Shown: positions 1 through 12,608 of the stretch, piece after piece
How the letters are laid out: each line of letters opens with the position of its first letter
Numbering within the stretch: the stretch's first letter is position 1
From: Vesta saturnalis
Taxonomy: Eukaryota; Arthropoda; Insecta; Coleoptera; Lampyridae
Reading direction: 5' to 3'
Assembly: GCA_036346205.1 (NCBI GenBank)
Contig: JARFJB010001987.1
Location: 5,735,001 to 5,799,000 of the forward strand
DNA: 64,000 nt
The notes under the pieces: generated by a model
The model's input: the letters and a program-made list of their open reading frames with translations, nothing else
The model's database searches: none
What the model was told of the DNA's origin: nothing
Position numbers and translations under genes: made by a program

Positions 1-1620
1 ACTTTTTCTTGGCCTTTTATTAAATGCTGGGTGTATGTTAAGACAGTTAGTGTATATCTGATGTGATGGTAAAAAGTGGAGATATTTTACATTTAAAGTT
101 TATATAGTGGTACGTGTAGAATAACGAGAGTTTGTTAGTCCTACAAAGTAATTTTTACTGTAATATTAGCGCCTTACATTAATTTATAAAGACGCACCAT
201 GTGATTGAAACAATACTTATTAGTAATAGTTCCTTAATATTATATGACGTTTTACATTATCTACAACTACCATGTTACTATCTAAACACAACGTCGCCGT
301 CGTTAACTTTCTGATTATTACAGTTCGCCAGGTCAACAGAGCAAAAGCGTTAATGTGTTTCACGACAAATACGTTTCTTTGAAAATAAGCTATGACCTGT
401 TTGTTACAATATTCAGTGTAATGTAATGATTATCATTATTAATGACGCAATTCCTACGACAGGGCAGTAGGAGACCATGTCGTTCTCCTCACTGACAGTG
501 ATGATTTCAGCGTTGGTCAAGTCCAGAAGTATTGTCTCAGCTTCTCAGCATATACAGATAGAGCCCACGAGTATCACTGTCATGGCGTAGATTTCGTCGT
601 CATTGCTAGTTTGCGTCCTCATATTCTTAGAAGAAGAGTAGGAAGAAATGAGTACATGGGGCAGAGATGAGGAAAATCCCTGAGGAGTGATTAAGAGTAG
701 CGACATATGAGAAGCGAGAGAGGTGGAATCAAGGTAAAAATGAATTACCTCGGGTAATTGATCGTTGCCTGAGGAAGAACAAGGGGGTCAATTTGATGGA
801 GAGTTTATATTTTTAGTGTTACTCTTGCTTGTAGAATCTATTGTACAAACAATTTGTACTAATGTCATTTAGCTAAATGATGGTGATGCATGCCGAGTCA
901 TAACTAAAGTAACACTACCATTCCATTTGTACATTTTTTGTTATAGATACAAACAAAACGTTACTAAATAAATGTTCGAAAGCATTTTCCATGGAAGGGT
1001 TCTTCAGTTCGTTATCAACGAACCATGTGTTGGTTAAGACCGTCATCTATTTCTACTACTTTAGTTTAGCAGAGCCAGGCAGTTGAGTTCATCGTACCGT
1101 TGACTACCTAAAACCACCCATGAAAGAGAAATATGCTGGGGCTACGTGGTCTCAAGGAAGCAGTACACAGACGAGTTGCTAACACTCTTGCTCAACCAGG
1201 ATCATCGTGCTTGAAAAATTTATAAAACCTAATGCAGAATGGCGTAACGAACTTGTGCAAAAAAAAGTGTTGAGATTGTCTAGTGCACTTATTGTTCAAT
1301 TGATGCTCGTACATGTGCTTTTCAGGGAGGGAGGAGCAATAAACACAAAGCAAATGCTATGAGTCTACTCAAAGGATGCTAGTAATTAGGAAAGCCTTTA
1401 AACAGCGCATTGTTACGTAGAGGGTATATTCAGGCAACACCATACTGACGTGCAAATGTCTATGCGTGACGTTAAAGTAAATATTCTGAAATTAATACAA
1501 ATTCATCTGCAGAAACACCTTTTCCTGAAATGCAATTCTGTTTGGTTTGCACTTCCTAAACAGCGAAGGGCGCACTGAAGTAAAATTTAAAACTTTTTGA
1601 GTGTTGCATTGGTGTTAGAA
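1..1620. other. AT-rich stretch, no gene recognised
   Basis: No long open frame, RNA gene or obvious repeat is visible. A short stretch near 1560-1660 could be the extreme N-terminal part of the polymerase pseudogene that follows, but its similarity is too weak to extend that call. Confidence 0.4.
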
Positions 1621-1741
1621 GAACATTTCAAAAGAGTAATGAAAATTCTAGATGCCAAGAAGCCATAATTTCAATGTAAAGATTTTGATGAGTGTATGAA
1701 CGATAACTAATGATATAAAGTAACAGTAATGTATTTGTAGT

Positions 1742-4159
1742 TTGGTCGATGGTACAAATCCCAGATTTAGAATTAAACAGGTTGAAATTTTTCCCACCAG
1801 GAGATCGCCATACACGAATGTACCACTTAAACATGCCATAGTTAATGTGAAGAACGACGAGAATTGCTGCTTTGCGTGGACTATTGTGTCTGCATCAGTG
1901 ACACCAAACGGGCCACAACAGAACATGGCTTCTTACTCTGACCTTAGAATGCTCTTTAATAGGATGGTATCCTATTTCCTATTAAGCTGACTAACGTCTC
2001 AACTTTCGAGGCATGTATGTACATTTCCATCAAAGTTTATAGGCTATAACACATCTATCGTGATGGTAAGCTAGGTTAATTCATTACTGTATGTCAGTAA
2101 CCAAACTGACCACCAGCATTGTCTGGACAAAAAATTATTCTCGTTTACTTAGCAACAAAATAACCGAATGCAATGGGACAAAATATTTTTGTGATTCATG
2201 TCATTATTATTTTGTTACCCTGTGGGTAAATTTTAAGGGACCACCCTGTAAATAGTTGGTTTTGTTCAATTTTTTTTTAAATTTCGAGTTAAAAGTGTAC
2301 ATTTTTAGCGAGCTTTTGTTTGATTACCTTTTTTTGGTTTGGAGCCATTTATAAATGAAATTTTTATTTAGAAAATTACGTTTTACACGCAGGTGATACG
2401 GAAGTTACTATTAGACTGAGTTCTGTGTAAATAGGTATTTTCGTTATTTTGAGTTTTAGAAATTTTTCTAGTTGAAAGAGAGAAATTATGTTGTATTTTG
2501 AATAAAAATTGATGTATTACAGTTAAAGTTAAATTGATATAATTTTGCTAGTGTTGTGATATAAAGCTTTATATTGTATTTCGGGTTAGAGTTTGTCGTA
2601 CACATTTAGTTAAAAGGGATTCATTTGTAAGTCTTAATTTACATTAGGATTGAAAATATATAAATTTTCTCGAGGTTTAGAATATATTTAAAAACACTGT
2701 TGCTATTCAGAGATAAAATTCCAAGTTGGTTTTCGTATTATGTTTCCATTTGAGGAAAGGTGCCAAGATTCTTTTACCGTAAACCTTACCAATTCACTTT
2801 CAATTAAAAATCATCTTTATAGGAGAAGGCAAGGTTTAGTTGGATTTAATTATTTAAGTGCATATTGTGTACTGTAGAGTAGATAAGCGTTGCTTACTTG
2901 GAAATCTCCCCTTGCAGTTTCTTGTGTGAAAGCGAAAATATATCACTTGATTTCTCTTGACCATTTGTGGCAGGGGGCCTATCGTTTGTACCGCGTTTAT
3001 AGTTTTGAATGTAATGTGAGTATGATTGGTTGTCGTTTTTAAAATCAAATATGACCTAGTAACAATTAACTCGTTAGCGCACGATTTTAACTTCGTGTAT
3101 TTCGGAACTATCAAAAGCAGATGTATTTTACCATTTGTGATATATGCAGATTTCGAAGTTTTGGTAGTACCGATAAGGATGAACCGCCCTTTTTCTGTTG
3201 CCATATTGAGTCCGAAAAACAATAATTTGTAGAGGAGAAATTTGTTAGACCAATAGAGAGCGATGCGGAACGGATATATAATAAGGATTTGAAAACTTTT
3301 TACCACGATCGAACCAAAAGTAAGAGATCACTGTCATGTCACTAACAAAAATCGCGGTGTTACCCATTCTGTTTGTTACAAAATATCGATCCCAGTTTTT
3401 TTCCATAATTTGAATGGTTATGATGTTCATATGTGCTTCATACATTTGGCGAGTGAATCGGAGGAAATTAGCGTACCCCGTATTACTGGTGAGAAATGTA
3501 TGCTTGGTAAGCATATATTCGTAGACGATTTTATAAACAGTCGTGCCCTTACACTTGTTGAGTGTAGTAAATTCATGCCTGCATCCTTAGATACTCCTTA
3601 GATTTCAGTACTTATTAGACGAACAACGTGTAGATGTGTGGAGTTGGAGACGATAGCCACTTTAGCCTGATTGAAAAGAAATGTAATTTTTCCTATGCTT
3701 ATGTCACTGTACCTATGATAAATTCTATGATAGAATGCGTGATGAAAATATAACTGATGGGGAATACTGTCGCGTCCCACTGGTGTGTAATACACTCGGT
3801 GATTATGCGGATATATATTTAAAATAAAATGTGTTGTTGTTGACTGGGTATGTATGGCTAAGAACCTGCACAGTATGTTACCATACCTGAGTTGGCATAA
3901 GTTGCCATGCTGAAATAAGCTAATATGGATATGTACCTCTTCTTCAAGTATTTGTGGTTGAGTGTGTACTTGTGTTAAGCGGAGTATTGCTAGCAACGAG
4001 TTTGTTCCAAAGTTTGGCACTAATCGTCCTATAGCATTTCTTCAGTCTTTGGATACAACTTACTTATATGGATGGAGCATACGTCAATATTTACCTCATG
4101 ACCGGTTTACGTGGTTAGCTCAAGAGAGAACATTAACTGCATGTGCAAAACTTGCATAA
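1742..4159 (+). pseudogene. Protein-primed family B DNA polymerase remnant, copy 1 (Polinton/virus-like)
   Basis: This is a decayed gene for a protein-primed family B DNA polymerase, the enzyme that replicates Polinton/Maverick and related linear DNA elements. Family-typical segments occur in the right order but in different frames. They are an N-terminal block around 1830-1900 (AIVNVKNDENCCFAW) continuing out of frame to about 2040, an exonuclease ExoI-like block near 3150 (PFVIYADFE), a zinc-binding-like block near 3320 (VRDHCHVT), an ExoII-like block near 3400 (HNLNGYDVH), a mid-region block near 3720-3810, and a polymerase motif A-like block near 4050 (YLYGWSIRQYLP). The C-terminal half with the YTDTDS-type motif C is absent. 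At least four frame changes and several stops make it non-functional. It lies outside the inverted arms that begin at 7.13 kb and differs from copy 2 at motif A, so it is probably a separate insertion. The family call is firm; the exact limits are not. Confidence 0.8.
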
Positions 4160-5389
4160 TTAATTCGTTCCTTATTAAGGTGACTGTATCAAACTTCCTT
4201 GGAAGGGAGGGCAATCTCGCTTAGTTTATCCTAAGAACCAATATACTCATAGAAAAACACTCCTTTCGAACCAGTAAAGAAAATTCTGTCTAAACTTAAT
4301 TTTAGTACTCTCTGTTAATTTAGTCAAATGGTAATATCTTTCATTGCTTAGATACTAGAGAATTGGAACCAGCAACAGCAATCAATTCCCTAGTGGTGAA
4401 ATGTGACTGATAACCTAATAAATTAAAAAAAAATGCAAAGAGCAGCATTCGAGAGTCCTTATAGTTTGTTATATTTCTGATGTGATGATCTCCCTAAAGT
4501 GGTTAGGGTCTCTAAGTTATACATCATAATGAATAAATGGTTTTCCGCAAATGTGACCATAAAAATCATTTTATGGATTATTTAATTAGTCCAATATGAA
4601 ATACATTGAAATTCGTTAAGAAACCGTTGAATGAAATCCTTACCTTTACAAAGCCCAAATCATTCGGGGAAAGCTAAATTAGTATATTCTTCCAAAATAT
4701 CTTTCAAATCCGCATATATTACAAACGGTACCTTTTCCTGTAACGAAAAACTTTAGATCGTAGAAATATTTTGCTTCGGTAAGCAGCCCAGTACATCACT
4801 GATTAAGTTGGTAATGAGCGGAGTGTTTTTGTTCTACCATCGACAACAAATAACGTTCTTATGCTTCTTATTCAAAAGTTGTTTAAAAAACTTCGGCATT
4901 CCAACCCCAAAATAGGAATTAAAAGAAATCAAATAATACATTTTTGTAGCATAGTTATGCAACCCCTTTTGTAATACATTTATAATGTAAATAGGTAATA
5001 TCAGATAGAAGTTAACAGACATGTACACGCTAAAACTTAAACAAAAGATTTTAAAGCCTCCCGCTTCTATAAACGGATCGATAATACATTATGTAAAATT
5101 AAATTGTCATTAAAAAATATGTGTAACGCATATTTCTATAAGATTGATTGTCTTTAAGATATTAAAAAGAAAATGTACGAACACTTAAATTCCATGGAAC
5201 AAAATTAATTTGTAATATTAAGATCCATACGCTAGGATCATTAAAATATGTAGCTGTTTCAGAAATATTTGTTAAAACTAAAATCGCGCCTTCTTTTGCT
5301 TTCCACCGCTAGACTCCGCACGCATGCACGCACACACGCACACACACACACATAATCCAATTGAATAGTTTATTAAAATTTTAGATACT

Positions 5390-5439
<50 letters not shown>

Positions 5440-7125
5440 TGTCTCCGATACTGAGAGATTATCAATCTTTATCACGAAATATTGCTTTTCTTGACGTTGA
5501 CTCTACCAAAATACCTTTATATTGGCAATCGTTATAATTTTAACGAATATTGTTTGACACCTGAAATCTCAACTAATATACCAAAATAAAAAACAACGCT
5601 TACTGTTTTTGTTTAAATCGTAAAAAAATATATCGTGTCTGGGTTGAATCCCAAAATTACAAACAGAACTAAACTGGTTAGTAAATTCCCTGAATCGTTA
5701 AATAACATTACCACTGTAAATTGGGCGTAAGTCAAACAAAGGAACATTCTACAACGAAATAATACTCCTACAAAATTTACACATGAAGTGGTGCGTAAAA
5801 TCCTTATTTAGGTTTTTAATTTAAATATTGTAAGATCAAAGTAATTTGGCAAATTACTACAACTCAAATCTAGAATACCCATGTATCTTAATTCTTGTCG
5901 CGATTCAATACAATAATGGACATTTAAAATAAACTCCCTAAATTTTAGAGCGTAAATACGAATGCACAACAAATAAACAATAGCATGAAAACTCTTCTGC
6001 AAATAGAATTACCTTGTCGCTGAGTTTACATTAAGGCGTGTGATAAGGCGTTCGTCTTAATTAGAAAGCGCATACGATTCCCACCTGTTCAGTGTAAATA
6101 TGTACACAAACCTAAATAAACTAAACAGAGTTGGATTAGCCGTAGTCCTAACAAATTCATGAACAGTCTTTTCTTCCCAATCCACAGCTATAGGACATAG
6201 GAATGGTACAAACCACGTTCCTTGTTATCGATCGAGAACAATAATCAGCTGGAATATTCAATCCCATCTTTATATGTGGCCCCAGTAATGAACGTAAATT
6301 CAACGACAGGTAAAATGTCTGGAAGTTCTTTTAATTACAATTCTCCGGTACTAACCCGCAAACTAACAGCGATATATTTAATTTTAGTCCAAGTGTGGTT
6401 TTATTAACACAAGCTGAATTGCACGTTGATATTTACAAAGTAGCTTAGCAACGATTGCTTATTCTTCAACAGCTGTGAGTACACTTATTATTAACAACAG
6501 TTTTGTGCAAGATTTTCTATATACAAAATACCCAAAACACACGCACATACTAATTTGTCCTAAGGCGTACAGTAATCCTTGATATAGGGAAACACTAATA
6601 ATAAACACTTTCCTATCTCGATGGAAGCAAGGACGTTAAAAACAAATGGTGAACATATTCTGGGCGATTGAACGTATTTAGTAAGACGGTATTTCCTTCA
6701 CAGCATCTTCAGGAAACCGCCGGGCCTAGGAGGTATTCAGCGCACACCGCGTTGCTACATCACAATTCAAACTGAATTTCCTAACTCTCCACGTCATATC
6801 TAAACATCCATCACTAAAGTTATCCGTATCAAAATGCAAACAACAATTTATTCAAGAAAGCCACATGCAATGTGAAACCAATGATTAGCTGGAATCGCGA
6901 TAAAACTCAATCCTCTTCTTTATATATAGCCAAAACCTTCCCATCAGAATCCAGCAGCTTAACAAAACCCTACGCATGAACAACTTTACTCCTTGACCAT
7001 TTTTTGTAATATTATATATGGAATCAGATTAAACGCGTTTCAAAATTCACAGTTTTATGCTTGACAAAATCATTGACCAGAACAATGGCTTCAATTTTTC
7101 TTATGAACCACTTCCTTTTATCAGA
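4160..7125. other. Non-coding stretch between PolB copy 1 and the inverted-arm element
   Basis: Only short shadow frames are present. Two segments near 6243-6290 and 6885-6935 resemble each other (both contain AGCTGGAAT followed by a TTTATAT stretch), suggesting an old partial duplication. Simple CA and TA repeats are listed separately. Confidence 0.4.
5320..5435. repeat. CA then TA microsatellites
   Basis: A (CA)n tract at about 5328-5352 is followed, after 40 bases of unique sequence, by an uninterrupted (TA)n tract at about 5391-5435. Confidence 0.9.
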
Positions 7126-7284
7126 AAGAGTAGTGATATAAGGACCAGTTCAATGTCACTCAACCTAATGCTCTGTATATGGAGAATATGGCTAATTTCC
7201 ATGTAAATCGTAAGTATACGGGAGAGAGAGAGAGAGAATATTTGGAGCTCTGGGAGCTATTTAAAAACTTTTGGCGGGAAACAT

Positions 7285-7700
7285 TTGGAGCTATCCAAGG
7301 TAAAAAAATAGATAAGTTAAGGTCATCGCAATTCTTAGAAATCTAAAAATAGAATCAGTTCATGGGAGGAACCAAGAATCTTTCATTGAAATTTTTGTAG
7401 CTGTTCAAGGTCAAGAAATAGATATGTTAAATTCATCGCAATTCTTAGACATCTAAAAATAGAATCAATTCATGGGGGGAACAAGAATTTTTCATTCAAA
7501 TTTTTGTAGCTGTTCAAGGTCAAAAAAATAGATATGTCAAGGCAATGTGGGGCTAGAAAAAAAATTTCGTCAGCTTCAAAGCCAACCTTTTGACGGGGAA
7601 ATGTTTGGAGGTGTTCAAGGTCCAAAAAAAAAGATATGCCAAGGTTATCGCAATTCCTAGAAACCTAAAAATAGTTCATGTTGTGGGGGGGCTATGATGT
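7285..7700 (+). repeat. About 110 bp tandem units in the left arm, each with a TCAAGGTCA-type site
   Basis: Three to four degenerate units repeat the order GTTCAAGGTCA, AAATAGATATG, TCATCGCAATTC, CTAAAAATAGAATCA, TTCATGGG and TTTTTGTAGCTG. The block CTAAAAATAGAATCA recurs 110 bases apart (7344 and 7454). The extended nuclear-receptor half-site occurs at 7404 and 7513, with variants at 7316 and 7613. Confidence 0.8.
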
Positions 7701-7749
7701 CTCAAGGTTGGTGGTTTTCAAGGATATGCATATGTATAATGAAAAGCGG

Positions 7750-7946
7750 GTGCGCGATCAGAATTAGCAGAAACAAAAGTAGTACGCATAAGAGAAAGCA
7801 AAAAGAAGAAAGTATTGATGAGAGGAAGAAAGAGGAGGTTGGATGATTTACTAAAGACATTAAAAGAAATAAAACTTGCATCGGAATGTTATGAAATTAA
7901 AAGAAAAATGAAGGACCTTCATGTTAGCGAGGCAGGGAAGATGTGA
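7750..7946 (+). pseudogene. Small basic coiled-coil protein, left-arm copy (function unknown)
   Basis: An open frame runs to a TGA at 7944. The in-frame ATG at 7818 gives only 42 residues, but the same frame is open upstream to about 7745. It encodes a very basic N-terminal part (KKKKVLMRGRKRR) followed by a short leucine-rich helix with heptad-like spacing (LDDLLKTLKEIK). The mirrored copy in the right arm (22805-23011) has an ATG farther upstream and 68 residues, so this copy has probably lost its start. Basic plus coiled-coil architecture suggests nucleic-acid binding with dimerisation, but I recognise no named family. It lies inside the inverted arm, so the element carries two copies. Confidence 0.5.
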
Positions 7947-8496
7947 AATTAGATGTTTAATCTTTTAAAAATTAGTTTGAAATAAAAAGTTTTATCTGGA
8001 TTGTTTTTATGATTCCTACTAGAGGTTCATGCTTAAAATTATCTTTGGGTATAATTTGTTCTGAATGTTATCGAAAAAAAAACGTTTTTATTAATACGCG
8101 ATTTCATTTTTGTTTGTTTTAAATAAAAAAAAAATTTTATCTGGATTGTCTTTATGTATAAAATTTTGTTTTAACTTTTTTTACCAGCGGTTAAATTCTT
8201 AAAATTATTTGGTATCATTATTTTTTACAGAGTAACATTATCGAAAGATTGTTCTATATGCATAATTAGGTTTATTTAGAGCATGAAAGGCGAAATGCAA
8301 AGAAAAACTTTATTTATGATTCTGATCATGGAGGTATTTTAAAATTCATCGATATTTCACAAGGTCACGCTGATCCAGCCATTCTTGGAATTTGAGTCAG
8401 GTTCACATGTTAATTCAGTTATTACTATTGAGAAATTATTAAGAAATCGATTTTCAAAAAAAATACGCTAAAGCGCTCTAAATTGAAAAAAAAGTC

Positions 8497-8502
<6 letters not shown>

Positions 8503-8547
<45 letters not shown>

Positions 8548-8567
8548 ATGTGTGTGTGTGTGTGTGT
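8503..8567. repeat. (GT)n microsatellite
   Basis: Nearly pure TG dinucleotides with one GCGTA interruption, inside the left arm. Confidence 0.95.
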
Positions 8568-8707
8568 TTTATGTTTTAAATATCAATCAAAAGCTACCAT
8601 TCAATTAAAAAATAATCTTTGTGTATGTCATGTGCATAATTAGTTTTAAAATGTTTGTTTAAAATATTTACAGAAAATAAAGTACATTCATTTTTCAAAG
8701 TTACGCT

Positions 8708-8722
8708 AAATACACACACACA

Positions 8723-8753
<31 letters not shown>

Positions 8754-8870
8754 GCGCGCACGCACGCACGCTCGCACGCACGCACGCTCGCACGCACGCA
8801 CACACGCACGCACGCACGCACACACACACACACACACACACTCACACACACAAGCACACACACACACAAC
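8708..8870. repeat. CA/CGCA microsatellite-minisatellite
   Basis: Alternating CACG and CACA tetramers, the reverse complement of the much longer GT tract in the right arm (21650-22115). Apparent open frames here encode only His-Thr-Ala-Arg or Cys-Val repeats and are not genes. Confidence 0.95.
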
Positions 8871-9639
8871 CACAGTGCATTGCACTTTATTGAAAATATT
8901 GTACAAATATGATGGATTGTTCTACATTCATACATAATTAGGTTCATTAGAGCATGAAAGGTGAAATTCAAAGAGAAGCTTTATTCATATTACGCTATGA
9001 ATGCGAAAGCTTTTTACCTTTGCACGTTGTTGATTTCACGTTAGTACACACACGCGCGTGCGCACACACACACACACAAACATTTTACGCTTTTTTTAAA
9101 TGAAACTATTCTTTTTAATAAATGTGTAGTAAACTGATGTAGTTCTGTAAACAATTTCATATTCAACTGAAGAAATGGTGTAGATTTAAATTTTTTTTCA
9201 AACAAATGAGAACGGAGTGGTTTTATTCCCATATTTAGAAAAAAATAATGAGTAATAGTTTTATAGTGTCAGCTATAAAAAATGAAAGATGGAATTACAT
9301 TTCACTGTATAGGTACTTATCGTAAATATTTAAAGCTTATAAATACGCTCTATTATACGGGAGTATGAAAACGTTGAAATTATACAAAAAAATTACAAAT
9401 GGAAGGTAAAAACAAGTACTGATTGAAAAACTTTATTCATATCTCGCTATGAATGTGAAAGCTTTATGTTCCGATTTGTTGATTTTCACGTTAGTACAAA
9501 TAAAGTTTTACATTCTTTTTTAAATGAAACTATTCTTTTAATTATGTATCATAAACTGATGTAGTTCTATAAATAAGGTTTCCTTTACCGAGAATTTAAG
9601 TTAACCTTGTTTGAAATATATTCATACGTTTATTTATTT

Positions 9640-9862
9640 ATTTATTTACATTTGTTTACAAGTAAATCATTTTAATACTAAAGAATTTTTGATCTCTCTA
9701 TACCTTTCATCAACTCTTCGTTAGAAAATTGTGTCACCAATAACGCATTAATATTTACGTTTCTAATAATTATCGCTGCCATTTTTTGCTTTCTCCTTGG
9801 CAGCAAACATGATAACTAGAAATAATACCAGATACTTTATTTTTGAAATTATAAGGTTCTTT
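9640..9862 (-). pseudogene. Fragment of non-LTR retrotransposon endonuclease (left arm)
   Basis: The reverse strand matches the better-preserved fragment at 21379-21570. The blocks covering ACTTTATTTTTGAAATTATA, the CCTTCTCC-like stretch and the GACACAATTTTCTAACGA stretch are shared. The similarity stops abruptly at about 9862, which is also the inner end of the inverted arm. It is a captured fragment, not a working element. Confidence 0.65.
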
Positions 9863-9871
9863 AGTATACTT

Positions 9872-10060
9872 TATTGATGCTGAAAGTGATTACGCGTATT
9901 GTCCCCACGTCTAATATGTGTGTGCTCCGCAGAATTTTGAGAAAAAAACGGAGCGCATCATCAGGCTAATTGCTTAATCATTAGCATTACTTTGTTGCAG
10001 GTCGAGTACTTGATCTATATAAAACGTGATTTATTGATGCTGAAAGTGGTTACGCGTCCT
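9872..10060 (+). repeat. 26-27 bp direct repeats enclosing about 130 bp
   Basis: TTATTGATGCTGAAAGT followed by G/T-rich GATTACGCGT-like sequence occurs at about 9872 and again at about 10032. The copies bracket a short unrelated segment just inside the left arm, a possible scar of a local duplication or insertion. Confidence 0.6.
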
Positions 10061-10679
10061 AAAGTATGATAAAGCGTTTTCAATTGAAAAACCCAGTCTC
10101 TTGCATTTGTTTATGTTTTTAATTATCAATAAAAAGTTACCATTCAATTTGAAAAACAGTCCTTGTGCATATGATGTGCATAGTTAGTTTTTAAAAATGT
10201 TTATGTTTTAAATATTAATAAAAAGGTTCCATTCACTTAAAAAACAGTATTTGTGATTTTTTTAAAATAAGTAGTTGTAACTTATACAAAATGTTCACGA
10301 GTGCTCTTAATATAAAGGTGCTCCATTCAAAGCGCTGTATATAATGTATTGCTTTTACCTGAGACTTTAAGTTAACCTTATTTGAAATATACTCACGCGT
10401 TTTACTTTATATATTTATTTGAATATTTTCCACGCGCTTTCAGTTCATTATTTTTTATATACGTTTGCAGTAGTAACCGCTTGATATCCCCCATTTATTT
10501 TTGTTAACGTTAACAGATTTTTCATGTATATAGTGTTAATATGAATATGTGAATATTCATTCAATCATTCATTATCTAGTAATGTAGTCATGACGACTTC
10601 AACTAATAAAAAACCCAAACTATAATTCAAGAAGAAATGTAATATATTACATAATATCTTGGTGCCATGTTCGATCTGG

Positions 10680-11112
10680 CATCAGCTATCGATACGTTCA
10701 ATTGAAAGTATTCCAATTATCTCTATCAGGGATAGCGATGCTGAGGATGACTTATCTCACTATATTGAAATGTAAGTATACGTTACTTAATTTAGTTCTG
10801 CATTACTATTTTACAGTATTACGCCCGCAACGACTATTGTAGCAACTCCAGTACCACTACAATATGGAGGTAAAAATCTGACGCTAATTGCTGAGGAGGA
10901 AGTCGGAACACATCCCGCAGTACCTTGGAACAGTTTAAAATTAAAAGTGTTACGTGTTTGTGTCAAATTTTAAACGTGTATATACAAAGTGAAGTGTCAG
11001 AAGGGTCTCGTGTGGAGCGCCTAAGTGTCGAATTAGCAGCTTAGAGAAAATAAGACGGGATGTGAGAAATGCCGAAAACGTGTTACAGACACTAGACAAT
11101 TTAGATGTGTAA
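10680..11112 (+). pseudogene. Intron-bearing element gene, plus-strand paralog (unknown function)
   Basis: An acidic stretch (DSDAEDDLSHYIE) ends at a GTAAGT donor (10772). A 45 bp intron ends in TTTTACAG (10816), and the frame continues ITPATT...LQYGGKNLTLIAEEE. After about 10970 the frame breaks, but a C-terminal helix is still readable near 11020-11112 (NAENVLQTLDNLDV then stop). The minus-strand gene at 11998-12608 has the same blocks and an intron at the same codon and phase, so the two are paralogs pointing tail to tail. The C-terminus looks like a short coiled coil. No family recognised. This copy is a pseudogene because of a stop and a frameshift in exon 2. Confidence 0.55.
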
Positions 11113-11137
11113 GGTAGTTTCTTTAATTTTTGAAAAT

Positions 11138-11570
11138 GTCGTGTCGGTCAAGAATTCAAGAAAAAAATTGTGACAAGATTATGGGGAAATGTGATAAAAT
11201 ATAATTAACTTACAAAAACATCCTTCATACATTTTAGATGCTTGTTCATTTTTTTGTAATATGTAGTGTTGTCACATATAAAAAAAAAGGTTAAGAATTC
11301 CAGAAAAAAATTGTGAAGTGAATTGTTTTTGTAATTTCTCTGTAGTTTTTTTAATTTTGACCATGTATAAAAAGGTCAAGAATTTTTAAGAAAAGAAATT
11401 GTGAGGTGGTTGTAATAATTTATATGAAAAGTGTGTGATGAAATTATAATTAGCGTGTAAAACATGCTTCATACATTTAGATGTTTGTTCATTTTTTTTG
11501 TAATTTCTCTGCTGTTAACAGTAAATTTGTTGGAAACGTTACAGATACTAGACAATTTATGGCTACTATT
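11138..11570 (+). repeat. Degenerate internal duplications downstream of the paralog
   Basis: The block AAGGTCAAGAATT...AAGAAAAAAATTGTGA recurs near 11138, 11290 and 11370. The block TTCATACATTTAGATG-TTGTTCATTTTTTTGTAAT recurs about 245 bases apart (11224 and 11470). A piece of the gene end (ACAGATACTAGACAATTTA) reappears at 11545. These are local tandem duplications of the gene tail. Confidence 0.6.
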
Positions 11571-11997
11571 ACCAGATATGGGTGAATGAGTATTCATTGT
11601 AACTAATTATTGAAATGTTTGAATAAACAAATTTTTACTTCTATTACTTGTGGTGAAAATATTCCTAGGATCCTCTAACCGTTTCAAGAAAGGTAAAGGT
11701 GAAGTGATGAACGTGATTATGAAAAATAACTATAAATGTAACCCTTAACATGAAATAAAATGTTAGTATAAAAGGATTATATTTCACAAAAGTTTTTGCT
11801 CAAATTTGTGGTATACCACAGTAAATATTTTTTTAACCAGCCCCTAATTTATAGAATTTTAAAAAGATTTTCAGAACTTGAAAAGCATGAAATAATTTAA
11901 CATTAATTTATTCTTTATATATTATTATAAACAAATCTAAGCCTAACAAAAAAAAATTATTTTGAACATGAACTAACACTAATTAACAAAAAAAAAA

Positions 11998-12608
11998 CTA
12001 AAAGTAAACACCTAAATTCTCTAACGTATGTAACACTTTTTGCGTACCATGAATGTTTTGGCGCACTTTTGCTAGGGAATCATTGGCTTCCGCCAATTCT
12101 TCCGTTAGCCTCTGCACTTTGCTGAAGGGTTGTGTTGAGTCCTGGGTTTCATGTAGTAAACCCTGGGTTTCGTGCCCTTCTTCGCTAATAAGCTGCAAAT
12201 TCTTTCTTCCGTATTGCAGTGGAGGTGCTGCTGATTAAGGTTGTGGTGGTGGTGATGTTGTAGGCGTAATGCTAGAATAAAAATAGAGTAAAATAATTAT
12301 GTATCTATCAATAACTAAATTATATAGTATACTTACTTTTCAAAATATTTACTAAAATCTCCATCAGCATCACTATAACGATTTTCATCATAAAATTCCT
12401 GCATCGGGAGTGGTTTTAAGTGAGAGTTTTCTTTTGCTGCAAGTGGTTTCATCAAAATGCAAGTATGTAAGTAAATGTTACAATAAAATTTTAATATTAT
12501 ATATATTAAATCTGTTAACGTTAGAAAAATTGCTAAAAAAATGGAGGTGGTTGGTACGATGCACTGACATGTGTAGGCAAAGGTTATGAGCTCACTCTTC
12601 AAGGTCAC
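11998..12608 (-). pseudogene. Intron-bearing element gene, minus-strand paralog (unknown function)
   Basis: Reading leftward, exon sequence with an acidic end (YSDADGDFSKYFE) meets a GTAAGT donor (12331-12336). A 65 bp intron ends in TTCTAG (12272), and the next exon continues ITPTTSPPPQP, one stop, then LQYGRKNLQLISEEG. It finishes with a coiled coil (RLTEELAEANDSLAKV... LHTLENLGVYF) at 11998. Acidic block, intron phase, QYG-KNL block and terminal helix all match the plus-strand paralog at 10680-11112. One TAA near 12236 is the only obvious lesion, so this copy is the better preserved. Its 5' end is uncertain; the ATG at 12608 may lie in non-coding sequence. It faces away from the PolB promoter at 12.7 kb, so the two may share a divergent regulatory region. 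Confidence 0.55.

Larger units (their letters stand above)
7130..9862 (+). repeat. Left long inverted arm (TIR-like) of the PolB element
   Basis: This arm matches the reverse complement of 21379-23635 along its whole length, with interruptions. Shared landmarks in order are an outer GTATATGGAGAAT block (7180), an AGAG tract, about 110 bp tandem units, a small coding frame, an AT-rich spacer, the ACAGAAAATAAAGTACATTC block next to a GT/CA tract, the GAATTTAAGTTAACCTTGTTT block (9590) and a non-LTR endonuclease fragment that stops matching at about 9862. The outer limit near 7130 is where similarity fades. The arm is longer than its partner because of an internal duplication (8960-9150 resembles 9420-9570), partly offset by a shorter GT/CA tract. 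Arms this long at the ends of a PolB-bearing unit are typical of Polinton-like elements. Confidence 0.85.

Noticed and set aside
2854..4020. Minus-strand frames of 89-150 residues at 2.9-4.0 kb
   Set aside because: Antisense to recognisable PolB blocks on the plus strand.
8594..8971. 125-residue and 85-residue frames around 8.7-8.9 kb
   Set aside because: Same cause: CA/CGCA repeat in the left arm.
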